Below, in pieces: positions 48,301 to 52,865 of a stretch of DNA of 64,000 bases (the first letter of the stretch is position 1; each line of letters opens with the position of its first letter). The stretch comes from Phymorhynchus buccinoides (Eukaryota > Mollusca > Gastropoda > Neogastropoda > Raphitomidae), in NCBI GenBank assembly GCA_017654935.2, contig CM065699.1, forward strand, positions 3,785,665 through 3,849,664, read 5' to 3'. Made by a program: the position numbers and the translations under genes. The notes below the pieces were generated by a model. The model was not told the DNA's origin, did no database searches, and saw only the letters and a program-made list of their open reading frames with translations.

Positions 48301-50999
48301 ACAGGTCCGTTGGTGCCCTTGGCACCAACACTCAACCAGCGGCTCCCTCAGAAGCGCGAGGCTGGTCTCCCTTCCTCTCTCCGGCTCCACAGGTCGAAGG
48401 TCCACCCAACAGGAAGGGGTTACAGGGGGGACTGGGCCACACACCCCGGACTTCCGAAAAACCCGGTTAAAAAAACCGACTGAATAAAAGGGCGCAGCCT
48501 TCTAGCTCAACATCGCCAGATACAGTGCTGTGCACAACCAGACAGTGTCCTATTTGGCTGCTGGCTGTGTGAGCAGCCGAGCGAGTTACCCAATAAGTTT
48601 ACGAAATTCACGTGCTACACGTGTTATAAAGAAACAGCTCTACAAAACTTGGTTTTACCAAGGGTAAAGTATATCTCCGACAAGGAGTTACTTTTTAAAT
48701 CTGCAACACGCATTTTAGTTTTACAACATAATATATTTACCAAATTTTATACATTAATAAATTGACATATTGTATCGTCAATTTCGGAATTATGCCTTTC
48801 CTGACACCCGAAGCCATCACTGTCCTGGCCAGGTAATGTGACATCTGTGTACAGCTCTATGCATCACTATGCACTCTATTTTTAACTGTTTACTTCAGTG
48901 TAAAGTAGGGGGTAACAAGAGCAAAGTGACCGACGAAGTGGAATACACCGAGGTCACCACTATCCTGGCCAGGTAATGGGATGCTTCATCCTAAGGTACT
49001 CAGCACATTTGTATCGTAGTTACCCTCCCATGTTTGCGACCCTCAGTCATAACCCTCTTGGGACTGCATGTGATAAAACGTGTATTGTGAAACAATGGCG
49101 TCTAATTGAAGACTGCAGAGACGTCAGCCGGTACTTCTTGTTTTCACTTTTCATCTCTCATATAAACATTTGACTGGGAAACCTATACACTTTTAGAAAG
49201 AAGAAAGCTTGAATTTTGCAATGAAAGCAAAGAAAACTTGCCTTGAATATGGTGACAGCAATAATCCAGTAAAGCATCCAGGACACTTTCACGGTGGCTG
49301 CAAAGCTCTGTAAACAGTAACTGCCGATACCCCCACCCCCACCCCCATCCGTCACTGCTACTCGTGATAGACATCACAAAACCATGCAGTCGAACCCTTT
49401 TCCTTCACTTTGTTACATTGTGTTACACTGTGTTTATCACTGCGGATGTCTGTCAATGTTGTCATTGTTCCAGATGTCTGGTGTCCGTACCTGAAGACAG
49501 TGCACACACCAGTAAGATCGTGGCCTCTCTCACATCAGTGCTGGGGGGTCTGTATGAGAACCAGCGAGTCACTGTGGATGTCTGTCAATGTTGTCATTGT
49601 TCCAGATGTCTGGTGTCCGTACCTGAAGACAGTGCACACACCAGTAAAATTGTGGCCTCTCTCACGTCAGTGCTGGGGGGCCTGTATGAGAACCAGCGGG
49701 TCACTGTGGATGTCTGTCAATGTTGTCATTGTTCCAGATGTCTGGTGTCCGTACCTGAAGACAGTGCACACACCAGTAAAATTGTGGCCTCTCTCACGTC
49801 AGTGCTGGGGGGTCTGTATGAGAACCAGCGGGTCACTGTGGCAGCATTTTTTGCTGAGGTGAGACATTAAATACATGTATGTTGAAGTTTCTTTCAGTAT
49901 TTGCTTTTTGTACGTGTAGTAAACTGTTGACATTGTTACAGTGTATAGTTCATATTTTTGAATAAATCTTATCTGAAAATATATGTCTTGTGTTTCAAAG
50001 TAACAGAACAAATTAACCAGCCAACTGAAACTGAAAACACGACACGAAATAGAAATGTTGTTGGGGTAATCACAGTTACAATTATTTTCTATTGTAATGA
50101 AAAGAAAGGAAAGCTAGAGACCTGATGTATGTCCTGTGTATGGAGTTGTAATGACATTGTCATCATTGTCATAGAAATTATTATTTATGAATGGACATAG
50201 TGGGCATGTTCAATTGATGGAACAGCCTTGTTACTAATGTAATCATACGGGTGTGTACAGCTGATCAACCAGCAGTGCGGGGGAGACGACAGCCTGGTGG
50301 AGCTGATCATGAACAGTCTGTTGGGGCGACTGGTGGTTTAGCTGTATTATGTGGGTGTGTTTAGTTAACAGAACAGCCATGCTATTAACGTAATATGGGT
50401 GTGTACAGCTGATCAACCAGCAGTGCGGGGGAGACGACAGCCTGGTGGAGCTGATCATGAACAGTCTGTTGGGGCGACTGGTGGTTTAGCTGTATTATGT
50501 GGGTGTGTTTAGTTAACAGAACAGCCATGCTATTAACGTAATATGGGTGTGTACAGCTGATCAACCAGCAGTGCGGGGGAGACGACAGCCTGGTGGAGCT
50601 GATCATGAACAGTCTGTTGGGGCGACTGGTGGTTTAGCTGTATTATGTGGGTGTGTTTAGTTAACGGAACAGCCATGCTATTAACGTAATATGGGTGTGT
50701 ACAGCTGATCAACCAGCAGTGCGGGGGAGACGACAGCCTGGTGGAGCTGATCATGAACAGTCTGTTGGGGCGACTGGTGGTTTAGCTGTATTATGTGGGT
50801 GTGTTTAGTTAACGGAACAGCCATGCTATTAACGTAATATGGGTGTGTACAGCTGATCAACCAGCAGTGCGGGGGAGACGACAGCCTGGTGGAGCTGATC
50901 ATGAACAGTCTGTTGGGGCGACTGGTGGACTCCTCACACATTGTGCGCATGCTGTGTATCAGAGGACTGGGAAACATCTCCAGTGTCAGCAAGGAACAG
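23006..50999 (+). CDS. MROH1-like HEAT-repeat protein, 14 exons placed, 5' and 3' incomplete
   Basis: Fourteen plus-strand exons join without a frame break into 627 codons: 23006-23128, 26822-26899, 27803-28036, 28570-28674, 30380-30515, 31332-31447, 33730-33882, 35467-35621, 36274-36439, 38026-38160, 39258-39331, 39804-39941, 49738-49858 (or from 49474) and 50853-50999. The protein is all-helical in appearance. Its HEAT-like pieces resemble maestro heat-like repeat family member 1, for example RPEIRQLAVDCVQL, HRGNELYEK, TLRTLASHHLSPFLTALL and VRMLCIRGLGNISS. The family is a large cytoplasmic HEAT/armadillo-type scaffold of about 1,600 residues in vertebrates, so more than half is missing: the N-terminal exons are lost at the palindrome axis and the C-terminal ones at the gap. 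No start or stop codon is visible. Family call is from memory of the pattern; orthology to MROH1 rather than another MROH member is inference. Tandem arrays or extra copies involve 11 of the 14 exons, and an LTR retrotransposon sits in the intron after exon 12. Confidence 0.8.
23186..23243 (+). repeat. Partial copy of exon-1 3' end with donor
   Basis: CCACCTGGAGAACCACTATA through CACATGCAG, then GTACACC; a 115-bp tandem step from the end of exon 1. Confidence 0.85.
23745..23919. mobile_element. TA MITE, right-arm copy
   Basis: Mirror of 21847-22022, TA-flanked, ends CAGTGGAGTACTCTTA and TAAGTGTACTCCACTG. Confidence 0.85.
23962..24312. mobile_element. TTAA MITE CTCACTC family, right-arm copy
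   Basis: Mirror of 21444-21804 between TTAA sites. Differs from the left arm by small indels, for example CATATGCTAGTTTTTATAAA here against a different short AT-rich stretch there. Confidence 0.7.
24904..25456. mobile_element. TTAA MITE AGGTGGACCC family, right-arm copy
   Basis: Mirror of 20306-20852, bounded by TTAA at 24900-24903 and 25457-25460; 553 bp against 547 bp in the left arm. Confidence 0.8.
25700..26085 (-). mobile_element. tRNA-derived SINE copy B, right arm
   Basis: Mirror of 19691-20062. The C-rich stretch appears as a run of G at about 25854-25872 and differs in length from the left arm. Confidence 0.85.
26138..26821 (+). repeat. 76-bp tandem array at the exon-2 acceptor
   Basis: Nine units (the first diverged), each with TGTTGTAATGACTTCAG then AACTAGCAG, ending at the authentic acceptor TGATTTCAG before AACTATCTGCGG. 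Each unit therefore repeats an AG acceptor and the first five exon bases. Confidence 0.92.
26822..26899 (+). CDS. MROH1-like exon 2 (26 codons)
   Basis: Acceptor ATTTCAG, donor GTGTAT, phase 0. Encodes NYLRAEPTSYLNNDTRAL and TMKACATL, a HEAT-type helix pair. Confidence 0.75.
27360..27700 (-). mobile_element. tRNA-derived SINE copy A, right arm
   Basis: Mirror of 18137-18530, with box B read on the minus strand near 27647-27660. Confidence 0.8.
27803..28036 (+). CDS. MROH1-like exon 3 (78 codons)
   Basis: The acceptor is CAGAAAG before 27803; an alternative AG four bases upstream would shift the phase. Donor GTGTGTA. Encodes LDPPLSEAEAFDLVKCATD, then an acidic loop and MHDLLTQVLTKDPTPECL. 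No stops. Confidence 0.8.
28037..28327 (+). repeat. Exon-3 donor array, three partial copies
   Basis: The last 48-73 bases of exon 3 recur three times, each followed by a usable GT donor (after AACAGCATGTTTAAG) and separated by GT or GA microsatellite of 15-30 bp. Confidence 0.9.
28570..28674 (+). CDS. MROH1-like exon 4 (35 codons)
   Basis: Acceptor CCAATGCAG, donor GTTAGT, phase 0. Encodes HLHSWMVCEVEHERERAV and TTWLTLLKYFTTIMDTS; the WERERA-type motif is typical of MROH proteins (family knowledge). Confidence 0.82.
28675..28985 (+). repeat. Exon-4 donor array, three partial copies
   Basis: Units of 93-96 bp carry about 60 bases of exon 4 end, the donor GTTAGT or GTCAGT, and TACATCTTGGTTTTACTG intron sequence. 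Donors lie at 28675 (authentic), 28771, 28864 and 28957. Confidence 0.92.
29151..30345. repeat. Right-arm MITE cluster and 91-bp array
   Basis: Mirror of 15503-16695: MITE at about 29151-29330, four array units at about 29776-30140, and MITE at about 30178-30345. The third MITE copy is at 30748-30893. Confidence 0.75.
30380..30515 (+). CDS. MROH1-like exon 5 (45 codons plus 1 base)
   Basis: Acceptor TTTTTCCAG, donor GTAGGA, ends in phase 1. Encodes KPEKFLMAGPFLGTAIP and RPEIRQLAVDCVQLTL. A partial copy of its end with donor recurs at 30593-30655. Confidence 0.8.
30593..30655 (+). repeat. Partial copy of exon-5 3' end with donor
   Basis: TGAAATACGACAGTTGGTCG through CTGGCCTTTGCAG then GTAGGATAG, diverged by several substitutions and a small deletion. 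Confidence 0.85.
30748..30893. mobile_element. TA-flanked MITE, right-arm copy
   Basis: Mirror of 14955-15096, with CCCTATTTTTCGGACTATAG and AGTCCGAAAAATACTG ends. Confidence 0.75.
30950..31331 (+). repeat. 91-bp tandem array at the exon-6 acceptor
   Basis: Four units, each with GTTATCAG then GCCAGCCATTGGAGG, the first 50-60 bases of exon 6, and TTGATTGGTTGAAGTG. The fifth occurrence is the true exon. Confidence 0.92.
31332..31447 (+). CDS. MROH1-like exon 6 (2 bases plus 38 codons)
   Basis: Acceptor TTATCAG, donor GTCAGT. Encodes QPLEEKDPMVDALPMLKE and KADPNILYSIINDLSK; the codon split with exon 5 gives Gly. Confidence 0.82.
31448..31775. repeat. (CT)n microsatellite cluster
   Basis: Long CT runs separated by short TTTAAATTAAGTGTTCAG pieces; right-arm partner of 13967-14285. 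Confidence 0.9.
31776..33145 (+). mobile_element. 5'-truncated LINE, right-arm copy
   Basis: Encodes the C-terminal RT part up to a stop near 32499. Its 3' UTR has a 77-bp tandem duplication (about 32910-33064), AATAAA near 33114 and a TTTCAAGTTTTCAAGTTTT end. The run of 8 A at about 32003-32010 shifts the frame relative to the left-arm copy, so the right copy is broken there. Confidence 0.85.
33146..33325. repeat. (CT)n microsatellite
   Basis: Two CT runs separated by TTTAAATTAAGTGTTCA. Confidence 0.9.
33730..33882 (+). CDS. MROH1-like exon 7 (51 codons)
   Basis: Acceptor TTATTTCAG, donor GTACTG, phase 0. Encodes VIAKKVSSHQLYPLIESL, SSSGACVVLNGLMKHRGNE and LYEK. A decoy copy of its acceptor and first bases (TTTCAGGTGATAGCGAAG) lies about 67 bp upstream. 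Confidence 0.85.
33883..34650 (+). repeat. Exon-7 donor array, five partial copies
   Basis: Units of about 150 bp contain the last 110 bases of exon 7, the donor GTACTG and TATGGTATAATTCATATGG. Four are close to the exon. The fifth and most distal (about 34535-34650, GAATCACCACAGGAAGC) is much more diverged and has GTTTTG in place of the donor. None keeps an acceptor. Confidence 0.92.
34662..34829. mobile_element. MITE with CAGTGRAACCTCCCTTWTAA ends
   Basis: Left end CAGTGGAACCTCCCTTTTAA and reversed right end CAGTGAAACCTCCCTTATAA form terminal inverted repeats. TA follows on the right; the left flank is CA, so the target duplication is imperfect. It sits next to the most diverged exon-7 copy. 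Confidence 0.75.
35467..35621 (+). CDS. MROH1-like exon 8 (51 codons plus 2 bases)
   Basis: Acceptor TGTTGACAG, donor GTCTGT. Encodes VSELLRNLHDKLTKIQF and TLRTLASHHLSPFLTALLQY; ends in phase 2. Confidence 0.85.
35622..36010 (+). repeat. Exon-8 donor array, three full and one partial copy
   Basis: Units of 100 bp carry ACACTGGCCTCCCACCACCT through CTTACAGCAG, then the donor GTCTGT and TATCTGTGTTGTGTGTTG. The last copy near 35985 is truncated before its donor. Confidence 0.92.
36274..36439 (+). CDS. MROH1-like exon 9 (1 base plus 55 codons)
   Basis: Acceptor CCTTTCTGCAG, donor GTGAGT. Encodes EVVEIWQILAQDAQITAAIL and LELLQKSLPYEEKADPRDK. No coding tandem copy is seen, only a GT-rich tract after the donor. 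Confidence 0.82.
36683..38025 (+). repeat. Exon-10 acceptor array, about 30 copies
   Basis: Units of 32-47 bp repeat TTGGTTTACCAG then GTGACCTTTGCCCTG followed by TTACTGACTGTTTGTG. That is the acceptor and first 15 bases of exon 10. I count 30 copies before the true exon; about six have CCGGG instead of CCAGG and so lack the AG. The first, diverged copy (36683) extends further into exon-like sequence. Confidence 0.93.
38026..38160 (+). CDS. MROH1-like exon 10 (45 codons)
   Basis: Acceptor TTTACCAG, donor GTGAGT, phase 0. Encodes VTFALVELFKVEETAEPVQ and FAACLVRLGSSVGVNPPKPQ. Confidence 0.85.
38170..38640 (-). mobile_element. LINE 3' end fragment
   Basis: On the minus strand one frame reads GRRSFAVSGPTSWNKLPLSL then SFKSNLKTHLFP and a stop, the terminal part of an L2/CR1-like RT. 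It is followed toward 38170 by an AGCGCCGTATAAATAC-like tail. Heavily truncated and intronic. Confidence 0.75.
39258..39331 (+). CDS. MROH1-like exon 11 (24 codons plus 2 bases)
   Basis: Acceptor AATGTGCAG, donor GTGAGT. Short lysine-rich linker, EKEETKSKDKKRQVVKEHR. No coding tandem copy is seen. Confidence 0.75.
39483..39575 (+). pseudogene. Diverged copy of exon 12 that has lost its acceptor
   Basis: Encodes IAIEAMNGFLEHVESVDLLE, about 85 percent like exon 12 by eye, but the preceding TTTTCCATG lacks the AG of TTTTCCAG. The copy fades into a GAT-rich repeat. It looks like an older duplicate of the exon-12 start. Confidence 0.8.
39576..39782. repeat. GAT/GGT trinucleotide array
   Basis: About 200 bp of GATGAT, GATGGT and GACGAT units between the pseudo-exon and exon 12. 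Histidine/isoleucine/methionine frames over it are artefacts. Confidence 0.9.
39804..39941 (+). CDS. MROH1-like exon 12 (46 codons)
   Basis: Acceptor TTTTCCAG, donor GTAATG. Encodes IAIEAMNGFLERVKSVDLLE and WDKVTDEVEYPEAITVLA. Codons are split at both ends (E and R) and join correctly. Confidence 0.85.
39942..40951 (+). repeat. Exon-12 donor array, eight copies before the LTR insertion
   Basis: Units of 120-135 bp carry GACAAAGTGAGCGACGAAGT through CCTGGCCAG, the donor GTAATG and GTGTACAGCTCTATGCATCA. Units alternate between a long form with TTTTTAACATCAG and a short form without TATTTTT. The eighth copy is split by the retrotransposon and continues at 48807. Confidence 0.92.
40952..40956. 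other. Target site duplication, left (CCCGA)
   Basis: CCCGA immediately before the left LTR; repeated at 48807-48811 immediately after the right LTR. Confidence 0.92.
40957..41795 (-). repeat. 3' LTR (839 bp)
   Basis: On the element strand it starts TGTCAGGAAAGGC and ends CTTTACA, with TG/CA termini. A TATAAAATTT lies about 55 bases from its start (41740-41731) and an AATAAA at 41079-41074, a candidate promoter and polyadenylation signal. Confidence 0.93.
41796..41813 (-). promoter_or_regulatory. Candidate polypurine tract
   Basis: Eleven G followed by TAC directly precede the 3' LTR on the element strand. A T run precedes the G tract, so only the G part is polypurine. Confidence 0.6.
41814..42391. 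other. Element 3' untranslated region
   Basis: AT-rich, no open frame; lies between the Gag-Pol stop codon and the G-rich tract. No envelope-like frame is present. Confidence 0.7.
42392..46591 (-). CDS. Gag-Pol polyprotein, order Gag-PR-IN-RT-RH (1,399 aa)
   Basis: One uninterrupted frame. Residues 1-290 are Gag-like, with a CX2CX4HX4C zinc knuckle (C253, C256, H261, C266) after an RG-rich stretch. Protease is at about 325-400 with DSGA at 333-336 and ILGN at 397-400. Integrase follows at about 515-800: zinc-binding H520, H527, C557, C560 and a D590, D650, E686 triad with 35 residues between the last two. RT is at about 1000-1165 with D1076 and an FFDD catalytic box (D1137, D1138) rather than the common YxDD. 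RNase H is at about 1275-1395 with D1286, E1325/E1327 and D1352, ending ENVIADFLSR. All catalytic residues I could check are present. The first Met at 46591 lies 12 codons after an in-frame stop, and the upstream frame overlaps it, so a -1 shift or internal initiation would be needed to join them. Confidence 0.93.
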   Translation of the reverse strand: MPYFNENKDDMDAYLFRFEAFATSANWKQEEWSMFLCVYLQGSALSLYHGLSASGPVSYDILKKALLTKFQCTKDGYRDKFRASRPEPEESFLSYSTRFSHLFDKWVDLSDIKKTYDGLRDHLLCEHILSSVSKDLAVFLRERNFTSSKDMLEACENYRLAHPNKSMARAQKFEMNTASQAVVSPHVHVQQGPSRYALNSPSKFSSLQSYQQRGNQNARRGFVHRERMRGRGRGRGTGGGTSTQGGTREGVQCFECNGVGHYRRECPTWLKKGASGTGDHAGFSSAGTRFGTVSFSVQDSVDSEVLCSSVSPGNALPMSTGCVNGFQVSVLRDSGATTAGVRKSLVRPDQFVGRTQEVISFGGNKEVFPLAYVDVQTGFFSGSLMCCVIDDPVADLILGNVDGVDPIPGLIMSDVSPVAAAVLTRGQEKRDEKNKDRLTVPISDLTLSTDELISLQSSDPKLQKYHDMASSGETFSSADCSYSFHEQQGVLYRVFCKNDVEVTQVVVPEDVKNKVLFTAHDGLLAGHCGVRKTLGRVQNRFWWPGISRDVRLYCRSCAVCQKCCAKGRVPDVPLSKMPRIEQPFQRVAVDIVGPFSPLSEDKHRYVLTLVDVATRYPEAVPLKSIDSVSVAEALFGIFCRLGFPCELLSDNGSQFTSHMFQEFLTLLSIKGVHSSPYHAQSNGVVERFHGTIKPMLRKLMQNNPKQWHRLIPALLFACREMPNASTGFSPFELMFGRRARGPVDFLADAWTGSENADEAKHVCDYVCDLKTNIADMCKLAQDSAEDSAAVQKKYRDRKTRRRSFQVGEEVLVFLPTTKNKLLLTLKGPYKIVEILDFDYIVEIAGKKKIFHPNMLKSYYRRAVASTVVVNGDVIPFDCILSNQFDFQDFVESDRKAPVSVPRPMCSANASIAVVESVIPEDCVVLPTMDSASSETYKDVVYSHSLSSSQKIEISDVFSRFVPILTSNPGCCTLPIEHQIPLTSETPVFRKQYPLPFSSQGTIKEEVCSMLNMKVIEPSQSPYSAPVVLVKKPDGSTRFCCDYRELNKVTCADAEPIPDTDDLFIRLSRSNYFTKIDLTKGYWQIPVYDADRHKTAFQTPLGLFQWVRMPFGLVTAPATFARMMRALQLGQHAVSFFDDIMIHSFGWQDHLRDVCDVLTKLQCAGLTARPTKIFAGFRELVFLGHKVGSGVLRPEEKKIHKILHIPTPSTKRQVRALLGLVGYYRRYIRDFATLTAPITDLLSGASKRKFVWSALCQTALDELQRQLSSSPILLIADLDKPFVVRCDASSVGVGGVLLQDHDDVLHPVTFVSRKLLPRETRYSTIERECLAIVWVITKLGRYLWGRSFVLQTDHRPLVYLCSSAFKNSRIMRWSLALQEYNFVVKSISGAENVIADFLSR
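46592..47197 (-). CDS. Upstream Gag frame with coiled-coil AAKEKMAEL repeats, frameshifted
   Basis: Starts at Met 47197 (MDSENFKLLCAQAKELGL), then a charged linker and about nine repeats of ELAAKEKMA type that should form a long coiled coil. It ends in SEKKTREDSDV before running out of frame near the Gag-Pol start. The reading shifts once near 46950: one unit has GTTTTTC where another, at about 46792, has GTTTTC, so one T is extra. That could be a real mutation or a homopolymer error. The frame after the shift continues to 46405, overlapping Gag-Pol by about 190 bases in the -1 relation. Likely the N-terminal, oligomerising part of Gag. Confidence 0.7.
47198..47965 (-). promoter_or_regulatory. 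Element 5' leader with primer binding site
   Basis: One base inside the 5' LTR the element strand reads TGGTGACCCCGTACC (from 47964). TGG is the complement of a tRNA CCA end. TGGTGACCCCG resembles the tRNA-Trp primer sites reported for CsRn1-type elements, but the exact tRNA is inference. The rest of the leader is AT-rich and non-coding. Confidence 0.65.
47966..48806 (-). repeat. 5' LTR (841 bp)
   Basis: Matches 40957-41795 with about 17 single-base differences by eye. Confidence 0.93.
48807..48975 (+). repeat. Exon-12 donor array, remainder
   Basis: The second half of the split eighth unit (CCCGAAGCCATCACTGTCCT), then one more diverged copy (ACCGACGAAGTGGAATACAC to CCTGGCCAG then GTAATG). 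Confidence 0.9.
49445..49858 (+). repeat. Exon 13 triplicated, 132-bp in-frame units
   Basis: Three consecutive units start GATGTCTGTCAATG at 49445, 49577 and 49709. Each contains CATTGTTCCAG (acceptor) and nearly the whole exon. 132 bp is 44 codons and there is no stop across all three. Confidence 0.95.
49474..49858 (+). CDS. MROH1-like exon 13, 40 to 128 codons depending on acceptor
   Basis: Possible acceptors precede 49474, 49606 and 49738, all in the same phase; donor GTGAGA after 49858. The shortest form encodes CLVSVPEDSAHTSKIVASL and LGGLYENQRVTVAAFFAE. Longer forms add one or two 44-residue copies joined through DVCQCCHCSR. Which acceptor is used cannot be told from the sequence. Confidence 0.75.
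50261..50852 (+). repeat. Exon-14 tandem array, four 148-bp partial copies
   Basis: Copies begin at 50261, 50409, 50557 and 50705, each after GTGTACAG and each with CTGATCAACCAGCAGTGC through GGCGACTGGTG. They then read GTTTAGCTG, which has a GT donor but also gives an in-frame stop if read through. Confidence 0.93.
50853..50999 (+). CDS. MROH1-like exon 14 (49 codons)
   Basis: Acceptor GTGTACAG. Encodes LINQQCGGDDSLVELIMNSL and VRMLCIRGLGNISSVSKEQ. It ends at the gap; the last base before the N run is G, consistent with a GT donor. Confidence 0.85.
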
Positions 51000-51000
51000 G

Positions 51001-51500
51001 NNNNNNNNNNNNNNNNNNNNNNNNNNNNNNNNNNNNNNNNNNNNNNNNNNNNNNNNNNNNNNNNNNNNNNNNNNNNNNNNNNNNNNNNNNNNNNNNNNNN
51101 NNNNNNNNNNNNNNNNNNNNNNNNNNNNNNNNNNNNNNNNNNNNNNNNNNNNNNNNNNNNNNNNNNNNNNNNNNNNNNNNNNNNNNNNNNNNNNNNNNNN
51201 NNNNNNNNNNNNNNNNNNNNNNNNNNNNNNNNNNNNNNNNNNNNNNNNNNNNNNNNNNNNNNNNNNNNNNNNNNNNNNNNNNNNNNNNNNNNNNNNNNNN
51301 NNNNNNNNNNNNNNNNNNNNNNNNNNNNNNNNNNNNNNNNNNNNNNNNNNNNNNNNNNNNNNNNNNNNNNNNNNNNNNNNNNNNNNNNNNNNNNNNNNNN
51401 NNNNNNNNNNNNNNNNNNNNNNNNNNNNNNNNNNNNNNNNNNNNNNNNNNNNNNNNNNNNNNNNNNNNNNNNNNNNNNNNNNNNNNNNNNNNNNNNNNNN
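51001..51500. other. Assembly gap, 500 N
   Basis: Exactly 500 N directly after exon 14. Further exons of the MROH1-like gene would be expected here or beyond; none is recognised between 51501 and 64000. Confidence 0.99.
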
Positions 51501-51639
51501 CGCCGAAATACTAGCGTAGCATAGCATAGCATAGCATAAATGGCACTATAGGCTATTTTGTTTAGCCTTTTGCCCTCTAAATATGTTTTTTGATTTTTAT
51601 TTGGTTTGGCTTCATTCACTGATGACTACTAAGGCATCT

Positions 51640-52613
51640 GTGTTTTATTCCTTTAAATCTGTATATTAACTGAATACATTTTGTTTTGGAAAAACTTGTC
51701 TATGATATTTTTGAATGAATTTAATGACTTTGCATTAACTGCTTCATCGGGAAGGTTATTCCATGCATTTATTACTCTATTAGTAAAAAAGTTTTGTGCT
51801 AGTCTGGTGTTAGTATCTTTTTTGTACAGCTTAAAGTTATGGCCACGGGTTCTATCACCCTCACAAAGAGTTAGTAGGCTGTTAGTAGTGGAATAATCGT
51901 ATAAATGGTGACATATTTTATAAACTTCAATCATATCACCCCTGAGCCTTCTATACTCTAGGCTAGGTATCCGCAGATAAATAAGTCTTTCCTCATAGGT
52001 CATATCATTTGTACCAACAATCTTTTTTGTAAACCTCCTCTGAACTCCCTCTAGCATATCAATGTGTTTTCTCAAATGTGGATACCATACAGGATTTCCA
52101 TACTATAACATAGGTCTCACCAAAGCCTTAAATAAAGGAATCATTATAACTTTTGATTTGTTAGTAATAATGCTAACAAGCAGACCAGACATCCTGTTGG
52201 CTTTTAATACAATATTATTTATGTGAGGTTCGAAAGTCAAGCCCGGGTCCACAAACACCCCAAGATCTTTCTCAACATCTGTAGGTTCCAGCACCCGTTT
52301 ATCTTCATTATTTTTCATATAATATGTATGCTTGGGATTATTTTTACCAAGGTGCATAACCTTACACTTTTGACTATTAAATTTCATGAGCCAAGTATCA
52401 GCCCATGTAACTAAGTTATCAATGCACATTTGAACTCTTTTTCTTGATTCATCATTGTTTTCTACATTATTGTATGCCTTAGTGTCATCAGCAAAGATCT
52501 TCATATTACAGTCTACACAAGTTGGTAAATCATTTATAAAGTACAGGAATAAAGTGGGACCCAGGACACTACCCTGTGGGACCCCACTAGAAGGCTTGTA
52601 CCGTAGGCTTATC
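51640..52613 (-). mobile_element. 5'-truncated LINE reverse transcriptase fragment
   Basis: Minus strand reads GVPQGSVLGPTLF, IFADDTKAYNNV, WADTWLMKFNSQKCKVMHLG, then after a stop near 52100 LEGVQRRFTKKIVGTND, YRRLRGDMIEVYKICH and INAWNNLPDEAVNAKSLN with a stop near 51653. RT motifs are clear. The upstream half is missing and one stop interrupts the frame. Different family from the LINEs at 3397 and 31776. Confidence 0.85.
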
Positions 52614-52734
52614 CTTTTTCAGCGGCTAGAATTTTTATTTTTCGAATTTCCTTTGTATATGAATAGTAACGGTGGTATTCATGTAGATTAATATTCGTCC
52701 CCTCTATATTCGTCCCCTCTATTTCTTGTTTCTT

Positions 52735-52865
52735 TCCGTGTTTTTTTGGGATACAGACGTTTCGTACCCTGGACGTTTCGTCTTAGACGTTTCGTCTGGT
52801 CGTTTCGTACCTCATGACCGTTTCGTCTTAGTCACTTCGTACACACTTGGACACTTCGTATATAT
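52735..52865. repeat. Short ACGTTTCGT repeat
   Basis: ACGTTTCGT and close variants (CACTTCGTA, CGTTTCGTA) recur about eight times with 8-15 bp spacing, just outside the foldback element. Confidence 0.7.

Larger units (their letters stand above)
40957..48806 (-). mobile_element. Gmr1-like LTR retrotransposon (7,850 bp)
   Basis: Complete element with two LTRs, a CCCGA duplication, a primer binding site, a G-rich tract before the 3' LTR and a 1,399-codon Gag-Pol frame. It reads on the minus strand, opposite to the host gene, in the intron after exon 12 and inside one of the exon-12 repeat units. Domain order is Gag, protease, integrase, RT, RNase H. Ty3/gypsy-type RT with integrase upstream is the arrangement described for Gmr1-group elements (family knowledge). 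About 17 differences between LTRs by eye suggest a fairly recent insertion, though N-terminal frame disruptions suggest it may not be active. Confidence 0.92.
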
